DNA from: Clostridiales bacterium
GTDB lineage: Bacteria > Bacillota > Clostridia > Saccharofermentanales > Saccharofermentanaceae
DNA: 40,871 bases
Reading direction: 5' to 3'
Assembly: GCA_016930475.1 (NCBI GenBank)
Contig: JAFGGR010000160.1
Span: 1-40,871 of the forward strand
The translations under genes and the position numbers were made by a program. The notes under the pieces are model-generated. The model was given only the letters and a program-made list of their open reading frames with translations. It made no database searches and was not told the origin of the DNA. Below are positions 26,272 to 33,667 of the stretch, piece after piece; the stretch's first letter is position 1; every line of letters begins with the position of its first letter.

Positions 26272-27573
26272 TCAGAAAGTCTTCGACCGTAAGTCGACCA
26301 CACGCTTCGATTTCCCGGCGGTCCTTTCGAGTGTTTTGGGGTTGAGAAGCGTCACCTTGACGTCGATCTGAAGAACGGTCTTGATCTTGTGTCGGATCTC
26401 TTGCGTCAGTTGTTCGAGCTTCGAGTAACTGTCCAACATGGCTCCATCCATGAGTTCGACCTGAACTTCGATCTTATCCATGAACTTTTCTGTCGTTACG
26501 ATCAACTGATAATATTGGCCGATCCCCTCGACGCCCATCAGGACCGCTTCGACCTGCGACGGGAAAACATTCACGCCGCGAATGACCATCATGTCGTCCG
26601 AGCGACCGCGGATCAAATCCATTCGGGCGTTTGTACGACCGCATTTGCACGGTTCATAGGTGATCGAAGTGATGTCCTTCGTCCGGTACCGGAGCATCGG
26701 GATACCTTCCTTAGTAATGGTGGTGATCACCATCTCCCCTTCACTTCCCTCGGGGAGCACTTCGCCCGTGTCCGGATCGATAATTTCAGCGATAAAGAAG
26801 TCCTCGTTGATATGCATCCCGGAATGTTCCAGGCACTCGTATGAAAGTCCGGGGCCGCAGAGTTCGGTCAATCCGTAATTCTGAGTATCGTTGATCCCGA
26901 GTCTCTGCTCGATCAATTCACGCATCTCGGGTGTATGACCCTCTCCGCCGAACATGCCCGTCTTGAGGTAGATCTCGTCTCTTTGAACGCCGAGATCCTG
27001 CATGATCTCCGAAAGGTGGAGTACATAAGAAGGCGTCGCTATGAGGACCGTCGACTTCAGATCCTTCATGAACATGATTTGCCGCTCGGAGTTGCCGGAT
27101 GATATCGGAAGCACGGATGCACCGACTCTCTCGAGTCCGTAATGCAATCCGAAGCCTCCGGTAAAAAGTCCGTACCCGAAGGCGACCTGCGCGATGTCTT
27201 CATTCGTCACGCCGGCCGCCGTGCACATACGCGCGCAACACTCGGTCCAGTTATCCATATCGTTTCGGGTGTATCCGACGACGATCGGCTTGCCGGTCGT
27301 TCCGGAAGAACTGTGAAAACGGACGATATCCTTGTTGGGGACGGCAAACAGATCGGTGGGATAATTATCCCTGAGATCGGTCTTCACCGTGAACGGCAAC
27401 TTCTCGAGATCCTTGAGTGTCCGGATATGTTCCGGTTTCAGGTCGATCGCGTCCATGCGTTTCTTATAGAAGGGGACCCGCTCGTACGCGTAATTTACCT
27501 GCCAACGCAACCGCTCGAGTTGTATCGCTTGAATCTCGCTTCTTGACAAGGTTTCCGTTTTGTTCCAAATCAT
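26272..27573 (-). CDS. paaK: Arylacetate (phenylacetate)-CoA ligase
   Basis: A 433-residue AMP-forming acyl-CoA ligase of the PaaK family. The phosphate loop is HSSSGTTGKPIVVGYT near 92. YGLTELCGPG forms the adenylate site, and GRSDDMMVIRGVNVFPSQVE is the hinge to the C-terminal domain typical of phenylacetate ligases. It interconverts aryl acids and aryl-CoA using ATP and CoA. Next to iorAB it could activate imported aryl acids or act on the aryl-CoA product; direction is not visible from sequence. It starts 28 bases after the symporter gene, so both are probably on one transcript. Confidence 0.9.
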   Translation of the reverse strand: MIWNKTETLSRSEIQAIQLERLRWQVNYAYERVPFYKKRMDAIDLKPEHIRTLKDLEKLPFTVKTDLRDNYPTDLFAVPNKDIVRFHSSSGTTGKPIVVGYTRNDMDNWTECCARMCTAAGVTNEDIAQVAFGYGLFTGGFGLHYGLERVGASVLPISSGNSERQIMFMKDLKSTVLIATPSYVLHLSEIMQDLGVQRDEIYLKTGMFGGEGHTPEMRELIEQRLGINDTQNYGLTELCGPGLSYECLEHSGMHINEDFFIAEIIDPDTGEVLPEGSEGEMVITTITKEGIPMLRYRTKDITSITYEPCKCGRTNARMDLIRGRSDDMMVIRGVNVFPSQVEAVLMGVEGIGQYYQLIVTTEKFMDKIEVQVELMDGAMLDSYSKLEQLTQEIRHKIKTVLQIDVKVTLLNPKTLERTAGKSKRVVDLRSKTF

Positions 27574-27601
27574 CTGTCCGTCCCCTATTCGTCTTTATCG
27601 T

Positions 27602-29227
27602 TTATACCACTTCATCCTTCGGTAAAATTTTCTTCTGCTCGGCGGCAATCTGAATATCGTAGCCGGCAAAAGCATTGTCGATAACTTCTTTCCTGATCTT
27701 CGATGTGAACAAGGACACGACCGGCACCAGGATCAGCCCGAAAAGCATCGCGAACGCGCCTGCGTTGATCGGCGACGCCAAATTGATCGGAAGACCGGTC
27801 GGGAACGTGAAACCATGCCCGAAAAGCGCTCCGTTTGAAAGGATCAGATGTGTCACGGTAATGCCGACACCGCTGATGAAGGATGCCCAGACTGCCGCCT
27901 TGGTCACACCCTTCCAGAAAAGCCCATACAGGAACGGCGCGATAAACGAGCCGGACAGCGCGCCCCACGAGATCGACATCAGCTTTGCGATGTACATATC
28001 ATTTGTGCGGTACGAATAGATTGCCAGAAGCATCGAGATGATAATGAAAATCCCCAGAAAAACACGGATCCACGTGACTTTCTTCGTCTCGGACATTTCC
28101 TTTTTCATGGTCGGCACGATCAGATCCAGCGTGATGGTCGAGCTTGAGCTCAAAACCAAGGAAGAGAGCGTCGAGATCGACGCGGAAAGGACCAGGATGA
28201 CGATCAGGGAAACGACCAGCGGAGAAACCGCTTTTTCGAGCATGATCGGCATGATCATGTCGGTGCTGAACTTACCGGTGATCGCGTTGGTCGCCTCTTC
28301 GGGGCTCACGAAAATGCGTCCGAACGCGCCGAGGAAATAAGATCCGCCGGCGACGAACAAAGCGAAGACCGTTGAAATGATCGTCGCAGCCTTGACCGAT
28401 TTCTCATCTTTGATGGAATAGAATTTTACAACCATCTGCGGAAGTCCCCATGCACCGAGCGAGGTGAGGATGACCACACCTAAAAGGTTCAGCGGCTCCG
28501 GCCCGAGGAAGGATGAGTAGACCCCGTTGATCGGGCTTGTAGGAGAACTGAACTTCGAAAGCTCGGCAAGGCTTCCCATCAGCCCGCCGTGGTCATTGAG
28601 GACGCCACCGATCACGATAACGATTCCAATAAGCATAACAAAGCCCTGGATCGTATCATTGATGACGTTGGACATATACCCGCCCAGAACGACGTATAGA
28701 GCCGTCAGAAGGCTCATAGCGATAATACAGATCTCATACCCGTACTGAATTCGATCGAGGCCGAGTGCAGAGGTAAAGAGGTATGAAAGACCGTTGAATA
28801 CTGAAGCCGAATAGGGGATTAGGAATATGAAAATGATCGCGGCCGCGACGGTGCGCATCGGCTTGCAATCGTAACGACTCGCGAAAAAATCCGGCATCGT
28901 GTTCGATGACAGATGCTTAGTCATAATGCGCGCTCTGCGGCCAAGGAGTTTCCAAGCAATCAGGCTCCCGATGAAAACGTTCCCCAAGCCGATCCATACG
29001 GCGGAAATACCGTAACTCCAGCCGAACATACCCGCGTAGCCGATGAATACGACGGCCGAAAAATAAGTCGCACCGTACGAAAATGCCGTCAGCCAGGGTC
29101 CTACATTACGCCCGCCCAAAACAAAGGACCCGACATCCCTGGCGTGCTTCTTGGCATAAAATCCGACTGCGACGGTGATCGTAAAGAAAATTACAATGAG
29201 AACGGCGTGAAGAACATCCCAAAACAT
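27602..29227 (-). CDS. Sodium:solute symporter (SSS family)
   Basis: A 541-residue carrier with about 13 membrane helices. Family features are VGSFVLGGRNVGPWLTAFS, the TM2 region YGATYFSAVVFIGYAG, YVVLGGYMSNVINDTIQGF (the SSS signature region), and ALSASISTLSSLVLSSSS-like helix 8 sequence, which contributes the Na2 sodium site. PutP/PanF-like carriers take up amino acids, carboxylates or vitamins. Its position ahead of the arylacetate ligase and iorAB suggests an aromatic acid or carboxylate, which is inference. AAGGA lies about ten bases before the ATG, and a promoter is present upstream. Confidence 0.9.
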   Translation of the reverse strand: MFWDVLHAVLIVIFFTITVAVGFYAKKHARDVGSFVLGGRNVGPWLTAFSYGATYFSAVVFIGYAGMFGWSYGISAVWIGLGNVFIGSLIAWKLLGRRARIMTKHLSSNTMPDFFASRYDCKPMRTVAAAIIFIFLIPYSASVFNGLSYLFTSALGLDRIQYGYEICIIAMSLLTALYVVLGGYMSNVINDTIQGFVMLIGIVIVIGGVLNDHGGLMGSLAELSKFSSPTSPINGVYSSFLGPEPLNLLGVVILTSLGAWGLPQMVVKFYSIKDEKSVKAATIISTVFALFVAGGSYFLGAFGRIFVSPEEATNAITGKFSTDMIMPIMLEKAVSPLVVSLIVILVLSASISTLSSLVLSSSSTITLDLIVPTMKKEMSETKKVTWIRVFLGIFIIISMLLAIYSYRTNDMYIAKLMSISWGALSGSFIAPFLYGLFWKGVTKAAVWASFISGVGITVTHLILSNGALFGHGFTFPTGLPINLASPINAGAFAMLFGLILVPVVSLFTSKIRKEVIDNAFAGYDIQIAAEQKKILPKDEVV

Positions 29228-29295
29228 ACGCTACCATCCTTCTGTCCTTTGCGGACGCTACAATAAACAGCCCTGTTTGAAAACACTGCGTTAAT

Positions 29296-29323
29296 ATAAT
29301 AACAGACTCACAAAAAGACGCAA
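29296..29323 (-). promoter_or_regulatory. Promoter of the symporter operon
   Basis: The complement has TTGCGT (29318-29323), a 16-base spacer and TATTAT (29296-29301), giving a leader of about 60 bases to the symporter ATG. The rest of 29228-29409 shows nothing else I can support. Confidence 0.5.
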
Positions 29324-29409
29324 CCGAAAAACAGCCATAAAGCACGTAATTACGCCGTTTTTTTCAGGATTCTCGCGAAAAAACAACAAATGGAGGCCAA
29401 TAATCAGCG

Positions 29410-29883
29410 CTACGGCTTTCTTATATACAACGGAACGCCATGTTCGTCAACGCCGTTCTCTACAAAGCCAAGGGACTTCCAGAAGCGAATCGCATTTTCG
29501 CGCTCGTCGCAGTTGATCGCATAATATAGGGCACCATCGGTTTTGGTATATTCGGCTAAACATTCAAAGCATTTGTGTCCCGTGCCATTCCCCCTATATT
29601 GAGGGAAAACCCAATAATCCAGAATAAAGCACTTACCGTCCTCACTCTGGTACGTGATATATTGAGTGGCTCCGATCCGAATATCATTCTCTACAAAGTA
29701 CACCATATGAAACCTGTCGATATCCGTCATCATATAAGACTTGAGAACATCTCAATATTCCGGACTTCTGAAGTATTTCTTTTCCTCCTCACCGGTGAGT
29801 ATTCCGTCATCGATGAGATACTGATAGTGAATCTTCCAGAATTCTTCGATACGAGATACGGGGATTTCTTCGATTCTGATCAT
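29410..29883 (-). pseudogene. GNAT acetyltransferase gene interrupted by in-frame TGA
   Basis: From an ATG at 29883 (AAGGA six bases upstream) a single frame runs to 29410, 157 codons, broken only by TGA at 29752-29754 (codon 44: SPEY-stop-DVLKSYMM). Both sides read as one GNAT protein: IRIEEIPVSRIEEFWKIHYQ before the stop, then VYFVENDIRIGA and WVFPQYRGNGTGHKCFE (acetyl-CoA loop) and RFWKSLGFVENG after it. In relatives I recall an Arg there, so CGA to TGA is a simple transition. The downstream part has its own ATGs (29733) but no good ribosome site and lacks the N-terminal helices. TGA is used as a normal stop by many genes here, so recoding is unlikely. Confidence 0.75.
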
Positions 29884-29895
29884 CTCTTATCCTTC

Positions 29896-30114
29896 TCACC
29901 GTTCTAGTTTGCCGCTGTCTGTATGAAAATGATTCTCGTGACTCCTGCCTGATATGATATCAGACGCAATGACAAACCACCAGGTTATCCTTTGCCCGAA
30001 AATAATGAACGACATCAATACTCCGATGAACGGGGCAATCGCGAAGTATGCACTCGTTCTTGTCGCACTGGTCAAAGTGAGTGCAATCATCAGCAGATCC
30101 CGTGCCGCTCCGCT
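29896..30114 (-). pseudogene. Remnant of an EamA/DMT-type transporter (C-terminal fragment)
   Basis: An open stretch of about 72 codons bounded upstream by TGA. It reads TSATRTSAYFAIAPFIGVLM followed by SFIIFGQRITWWFVIA, which resembles the last two helices of drug/metabolite (EamA) transporters, then a His-containing tail (HENHFHTD). The other eight helices are absent upstream, where the 86-nt hairpin and tRNA-Leu lie. This is a stub, not a functional carrier. Confidence 0.6.
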
Positions 30115-30139
30115 TCAGGTCTCGCCCCTTATATAATAA

Positions 30140-30225
30140 GAGAGAAGCCCTTTCTTCGACTGAGTTCCTCAGATTGCCGAAGGCAATCTGAGGAACTGTC
30201 TGAAGTCGAAGAAAGGGCTTCTCTC
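30140..30225. repeat. 86-nt near-perfect hairpin abutting the 3' end of tRNA-Leu
   Basis: Outer arms of 22 bp (30140-30161 with 30204-30225) and inner arms of 16 bp (30063-offset: 30163-30178 with 30182-30197) around a GAA loop, separated by a 1 x 6 internal loop: 38 perfect base pairs. It begins two bases after the encoded CCA of tRNA-Leu in the direction of transcription, followed by TTATTATAT rather than a solid T-run. It could be an overgrown tRNA terminator or a palindromic mobile repeat (MITE/REP-like) inserted there. Confidence 0.9.
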
Positions 30226-30227
30226 GT

Positions 30228-30310
30228 TGGTGCGGTCGACGGGACTTGAACCCGTATGATCTCTCACACGCCCCTCAAACGTGCGCGTCTGCCAGTTCCG
30301 CCACGACCGC
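30228..30310 (-). tRNA. tRNA-Leu (anticodon GAG), CCA encoded
   Basis: 83 bases including CCA. Acceptor stem GCGGTCG/CGACCGC, D-arm with GGCGGAACTGGCAGAC, anticodon stem CACGT/GCGTG around TTGAGGG (anticodon GAG), a class II long variable arm, and a T-arm with GGTTCAAGTCC. Confidence 0.97.
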
Positions 30311-30318
30311 TTATTCGT

Positions 30319-30341
30319 GTCGAAAAGCAAGGCTTTTCGAC
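30319..30341. repeat. Perfect 10-bp hairpin in the tRNA-Leu 5' leader
   Basis: GTCGAAAAGC, loop AAG, GCTTTTCGAC. It lies between the tRNA-Leu -10 box and the mature 5' end, so it would fold in the precursor leader. It is an inverted pair of the nine-base word GCTTTTCGA that is over-represented across the window. Confidence 0.8.
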
Positions 30342-30351
30342 AGCAAGAATG

Positions 30352-30380
30352 ATTATAACCAGTACGTACTTCGGTGTCAA
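30352..30380 (-). promoter_or_regulatory. Consensus sigma-70/SigA promoter of tRNA-Leu
   Basis: On the complement: perfect TTGACA (30375-30380), 17-base spacer, perfect TATAAT (30352-30357). It is the strongest promoter in the window, as expected for a stable RNA gene. It lies in the 128-base space after the zinc-ribbon gene of the glycogen operon. Confidence 0.9.
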
Positions 30381-30438
30381 CAAAACTCTGGAATTCGTTG
30401 TATCTCTGCGATCAAAGCTCACCGCTTCTGCCTTTCGA

Positions 30439-31566
30439 TCACATGGAGAATAAGAACCCGAGCAGTCCGAGCACCGCCAGTACGATAAGAATGGCGATAA
30501 TGACACGTATGGCCGATATCGGAGCCTTCCCTCCGACCCTCCCGGTTTGCCCGTTGACGACAAACTGGTAAGGCTTTCCTTTGTATGTAAAGGACGAAAG
30601 CCATACCGGAAGTAAGATGTACTTGAAAGTGATCCGGCTGAATTGAGTCGAAAAAATTATGCTGTCCGCGCGATCCGCATGCCAAACCGAGCGGATATGT
30701 TGGAATATTCTCCCATGTAAAATGCCCCGGATCCCCTCTTGAGCTTTCGCCCATGCGTCCTTCAGTCCGATCGAGTAGCGCTCCGCTCCGAAGCCGGCTA
30801 AGAGTTCCGGACGATACGGGACCAGTTGAGTGAAATCGAACGGCTCCGCCCTGCCGACCAGTGAGTTTTCATTCTTATTGGTCCCCACGACGGTATAATC
30901 ATTGAATAATTCCTGATATACTCCGGATACCTGTCGCCAGTCGGTCACGGTGACCATTTGATTCCCCTGTTTGACCATTCTGTCGTTACCCGCCCTTCCG
31001 CGAAAAGCGGAGGACGTCATCGTGTCAAAGGTCCAATACGGAAGATAGACTCCCTTAAAAGACTCCGGGCGAGCTTGGAGTTTCGCTTGTTTCGGGGTAA
31101 AAATCTTCTTGTTCAGCCATTTGGAGAAAAGGCCGCCGGCTTTATCGACCGGAACGATGAACGGACAAACTCCGCCGGGTGCCATCGACCGCTCTCCGGC
31201 GGCCGGCATCACGTTGGTCGAGCCGCAGAAGGAGCAAACGGCGGAGGTCTGAAGCGTGTCGTATATTTCTTCTCCGCCGCAGTTCTTGCAGATGACTACC
31301 TTCTTCTCCGTGCCCCAGTTAAAACTTTCCGTCGTTTCAGCTTGGCTGAAGTCGATCTCGGAAATCGATTCTCCCTCCTCGGGAGCCGGCAGGGTCTTGC
31401 GATATCCGCAAAATTTGCATAACATCCCTCGCGTTCCGGGGTCGTATTCGACAGTCGCGCCACAGCTCGGACACTTTTTGTCTGTTACCTCTTCCGTTTG
31501 TTCCACAGCGAGCATCGTCACATCGACCGACTCGCTCCGGTTCATTTCTTCCTTGTTCTCTGACAT
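30439..31566 (-). CDS. Zinc-ribbon protein with C-terminal membrane helix
   Basis: 375 residues. There are two zinc ribbons: CPSC...CKFC at about 32-54 and CKNC...CSFC at about 86-112. A beta-rich middle domain follows, including YLPYWTFD and LLPVWLSSFTYKGKPYQFVVNGQTG, with one membrane helix at the extreme C-terminus (about 350-373). Such proteins are annotated as TFIIB-type zinc ribbon proteins, or wrongly as helicase PriA homologues; the function is unknown. The ATG at 31566 has GGGGGG seven bases upstream, 40 bases after the GH13 gene, so it is the last gene of the glycogen operon. Confidence 0.82.
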   Translation of the reverse strand: MSENKEEMNRSESVDVTMLAVEQTEEVTDKKCPSCGATVEYDPGTRGMLCKFCGYRKTLPAPEEGESISEIDFSQAETTESFNWGTEKKVVICKNCGGEEIYDTLQTSAVCSFCGSTNVMPAAGERSMAPGGVCPFIVPVDKAGGLFSKWLNKKIFTPKQAKLQARPESFKGVYLPYWTFDTMTSSAFRGRAGNDRMVKQGNQMVTVTDWRQVSGVYQELFNDYTVVGTNKNENSLVGRAEPFDFTQLVPYRPELLAGFGAERYSIGLKDAWAKAQEGIRGILHGRIFQHIRSVWHADRADSIIFSTQFSRITFKYILLPVWLSSFTYKGKPYQFVVNGQTGRVGGKAPISAIRVIIAILIVLAVLGLLGFLFSM

Positions 31567-31606
31567 TTTTAAACCCCCCTTTCGATTGCCCGAAGGCGTC
31601 ACAAAA

Positions 31607-33667
31607 TTAACGATCGGAAGAATAAATTCGAAAGTTTGCCGGCTCTATACCTTGCTCGGCACCGCCGTCGAGCAGTCCGGCCGATTCAACAAGCGCGGAT
31701 CCCTCGTAAACAGCACCCGGATCCGTCACCCCGGCATGAAGGTCTTCTCGTAACGAAAAGGAAACAGCGCGCTCGCGGTTCCGGTTAAGCGCAAAGACCA
31801 TTCTGCACGGTCCGTTCTGAGGTTTGCCAAACATATCCTTTCCCTCATCGTCGAGCGTCCGCTCGAAAACCAGAAGATCCCCGTCTGCAATCAGTGTCCG
31901 GTAGAAACCTGTCCTCAAGACCGGAAAGAGTTTCCGAAAACGGCTGATCTCGCGATAAAATTCCAGTTGTTCCCGTTGCTTCCCGGAAAGACGGTCCCAC
32001 GGATAAGGGCGGCGATTCAAGGGATCCCGAAAGCCCTCCATACCGACCTCATCTCCGTAATAGACGGCCGGACATCCGATATATCCGATCTGGAAGACGA
32101 ATCCGAGGCGGCCGAGTCTCATTCCCCTGTCCAATTGCTCATCGGATAAACGGGTCGATTTCTGCGAATGACGGTCGCCGGGATCCCCTGCACCGGACAA
32201 CATCGTCGTCGCTCGAGGGATGTCATGGCTCGAAAGCAGATTCATCACGCAACAATGAGTCTGCGCCGGATAGTTCTCCCGACAGGTCTCCAGCAAATGA
32301 TTCGTCTCGCCTGCGCTCAGGGACCCGCTCAGAAAACCGATCATCGCATCCTTAAAAGGATATCCCATTACAGAGTCATGCGATCTACCCAAGACAAAAT
32401 CCCGGTAGGTACCGTAACTGACCTTACTGCTCGCGTCCTCCCACACTTCGCCCATAACGATCCCCTGCCCGTCCGTCTCCTTCCGCACCCGGCTTTTCAC
32501 CTCGCGGATAAACGAATCGGGCAGTTCGTCGGAAACATCCAGACGAAAGCCGGAGGCACCCTTGCGGATCCAGTGCGCGATAACGCCTCTGTCCCCGAGA
32601 ATAAAGTCACGGAAGGTCAGATCGTTTTCGTTGACGTTCGGCAGTTCCGGAAAACCCCACCACGAATCGTACATGATTTCGCCGCTTCGGTTTCTTGAAA
32701 AAGAATACCAGGAGGAGTACCGGCTGACTCCGCCCTCCACCAGCGCTTGGTACGCGCCCTTTTCGGGGTAACGGCCGTATTTGTTGAAGTATACGCTGTC
32801 GGCTCCGGTATGGTTGAACACTCCGTCGAGAATGAAGCGGATTTTCTTCTTTCGCATCTCCCCAACGAACGCATCGAGGCCTTTCTCTCCGCCCAGGAGC
32901 GGATCGACTTCCGTGTAGTCGCCCGTATCGTAGCGGTGGTTGGAGCGCGCTCTGAAAATCGGGTTCAGATAAATGAGTTCAACGTTTAGGCTCTCGAGGT
33001 AGTCTGCCTTCTCGGCAATACCGCGCAGACTGCCTCCGAAGAAGTCGCAGGCGACGTAACCGGTTTCCGGCTTCCCGTCGATATCGACGTCCTCATCCCA
33101 GGAGGAATGATATATTCGCTCCGGTCTTGGATCAGCTGTCATCATCCGTTCGACCGAAAAATCCGCGCTTTTCGAAAAGCGGTCCGGAAATATCTGGTAA
33201 ATCATCGCGCCCTTCATCCAGTCCGGAGTGCAAAAACTCTCGTCATAGACCGTGATCTGAAACGCGTGCGGAGAGCGATTCTCGTCCGGTCCGACCCGTG
33301 CCGGGGTGTCGCTGATTCTTCCCGCTCCCGTAATATCCTTCGAGGAACGGACATAATAATAACTTTCGCCCGATCCAGGGCGAAAAAGCTTGAACCAGTA
33401 AAAAAACAGCCCCGGTTCCGCCGGCATCCGCAGAGTAATTTCAAATCGGGCCTGCGATGCGGAACTCTTCTGCATAGCGCTTTCATGGTAGGAAAGCGAG
33501 TAGAGGCCGTACGCGTAGCAAAGAACGGGATAGGCGGAATCAGCCGGAGCATCCAGGGCAAGCGTCACGTATGTACCGCAGGAAACCGAGCCGAACGGGC
33601 TTCTGTATTCAAGGCTTCGGCTGCGATGCAGGAATGCGGAAACATTCGGATTACCGGAATGCATCAT
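31607..33667 (-). CDS. GH13 alpha-glucan hydrolase (neopullulanase/alpha-glycosidase type)
   Basis: 686 residues. An N-terminal beta-sandwich (about 1-140) precedes the GH13 barrel starting at WMKGAMIYQIFPDRF. Catalytic residues are in place: region I DGVFNH (His286), nucleophile Asp377 in GFRLDVSDE, acid/base Glu407 in GEVWED, and His481-Asp482 in LSSHD. No signal peptide is present, so it acts in the cytoplasm, probably degrading or trimming glycogen or maltodextrins. Exact linkage specificity is not readable. The ATG at 33667 overlaps the glgA stop (ATGA), with GGAG seven bases upstream, tying its expression to glycogen synthesis. Confidence 0.92.
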   Translation of the reverse strand: MMHSGNPNVSAFLHRSRSLEYRSPFGSVSCGTYVTLALDAPADSAYPVLCYAYGLYSLSYHESAMQKSSASQARFEITLRMPAEPGLFFYWFKLFRPGSGESYYYVRSSKDITGAGRISDTPARVGPDENRSPHAFQITVYDESFCTPDWMKGAMIYQIFPDRFSKSADFSVERMMTADPRPERIYHSSWDEDVDIDGKPETGYVACDFFGGSLRGIAEKADYLESLNVELIYLNPIFRARSNHRYDTGDYTEVDPLLGGEKGLDAFVGEMRKKKIRFILDGVFNHTGADSVYFNKYGRYPEKGAYQALVEGGVSRYSSWYSFSRNRSGEIMYDSWWGFPELPNVNENDLTFRDFILGDRGVIAHWIRKGASGFRLDVSDELPDSFIREVKSRVRKETDGQGIVMGEVWEDASSKVSYGTYRDFVLGRSHDSVMGYPFKDAMIGFLSGSLSAGETNHLLETCRENYPAQTHCCVMNLLSSHDIPRATTMLSGAGDPGDRHSQKSTRLSDEQLDRGMRLGRLGFVFQIGYIGCPAVYYGDEVGMEGFRDPLNRRPYPWDRLSGKQREQLEFYREISRFRKLFPVLRTGFYRTLIADGDLLVFERTLDDEGKDMFGKPQNGPCRMVFALNRNRERAVSFSLREDLHAGVTDPGAVYEGSALVESAGLLDGGAEQGIEPANFRIYSSDR

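Noticed and set aside
29752..29754. TGA read as an amino acid (alternative code or selenocysteine) in the GNAT
   Set aside because: TGA ends many intact genes here, often in ATGA or TTGA overlaps; the site is not a catalytic or redox position in GNATs, and no insertion element is evident.
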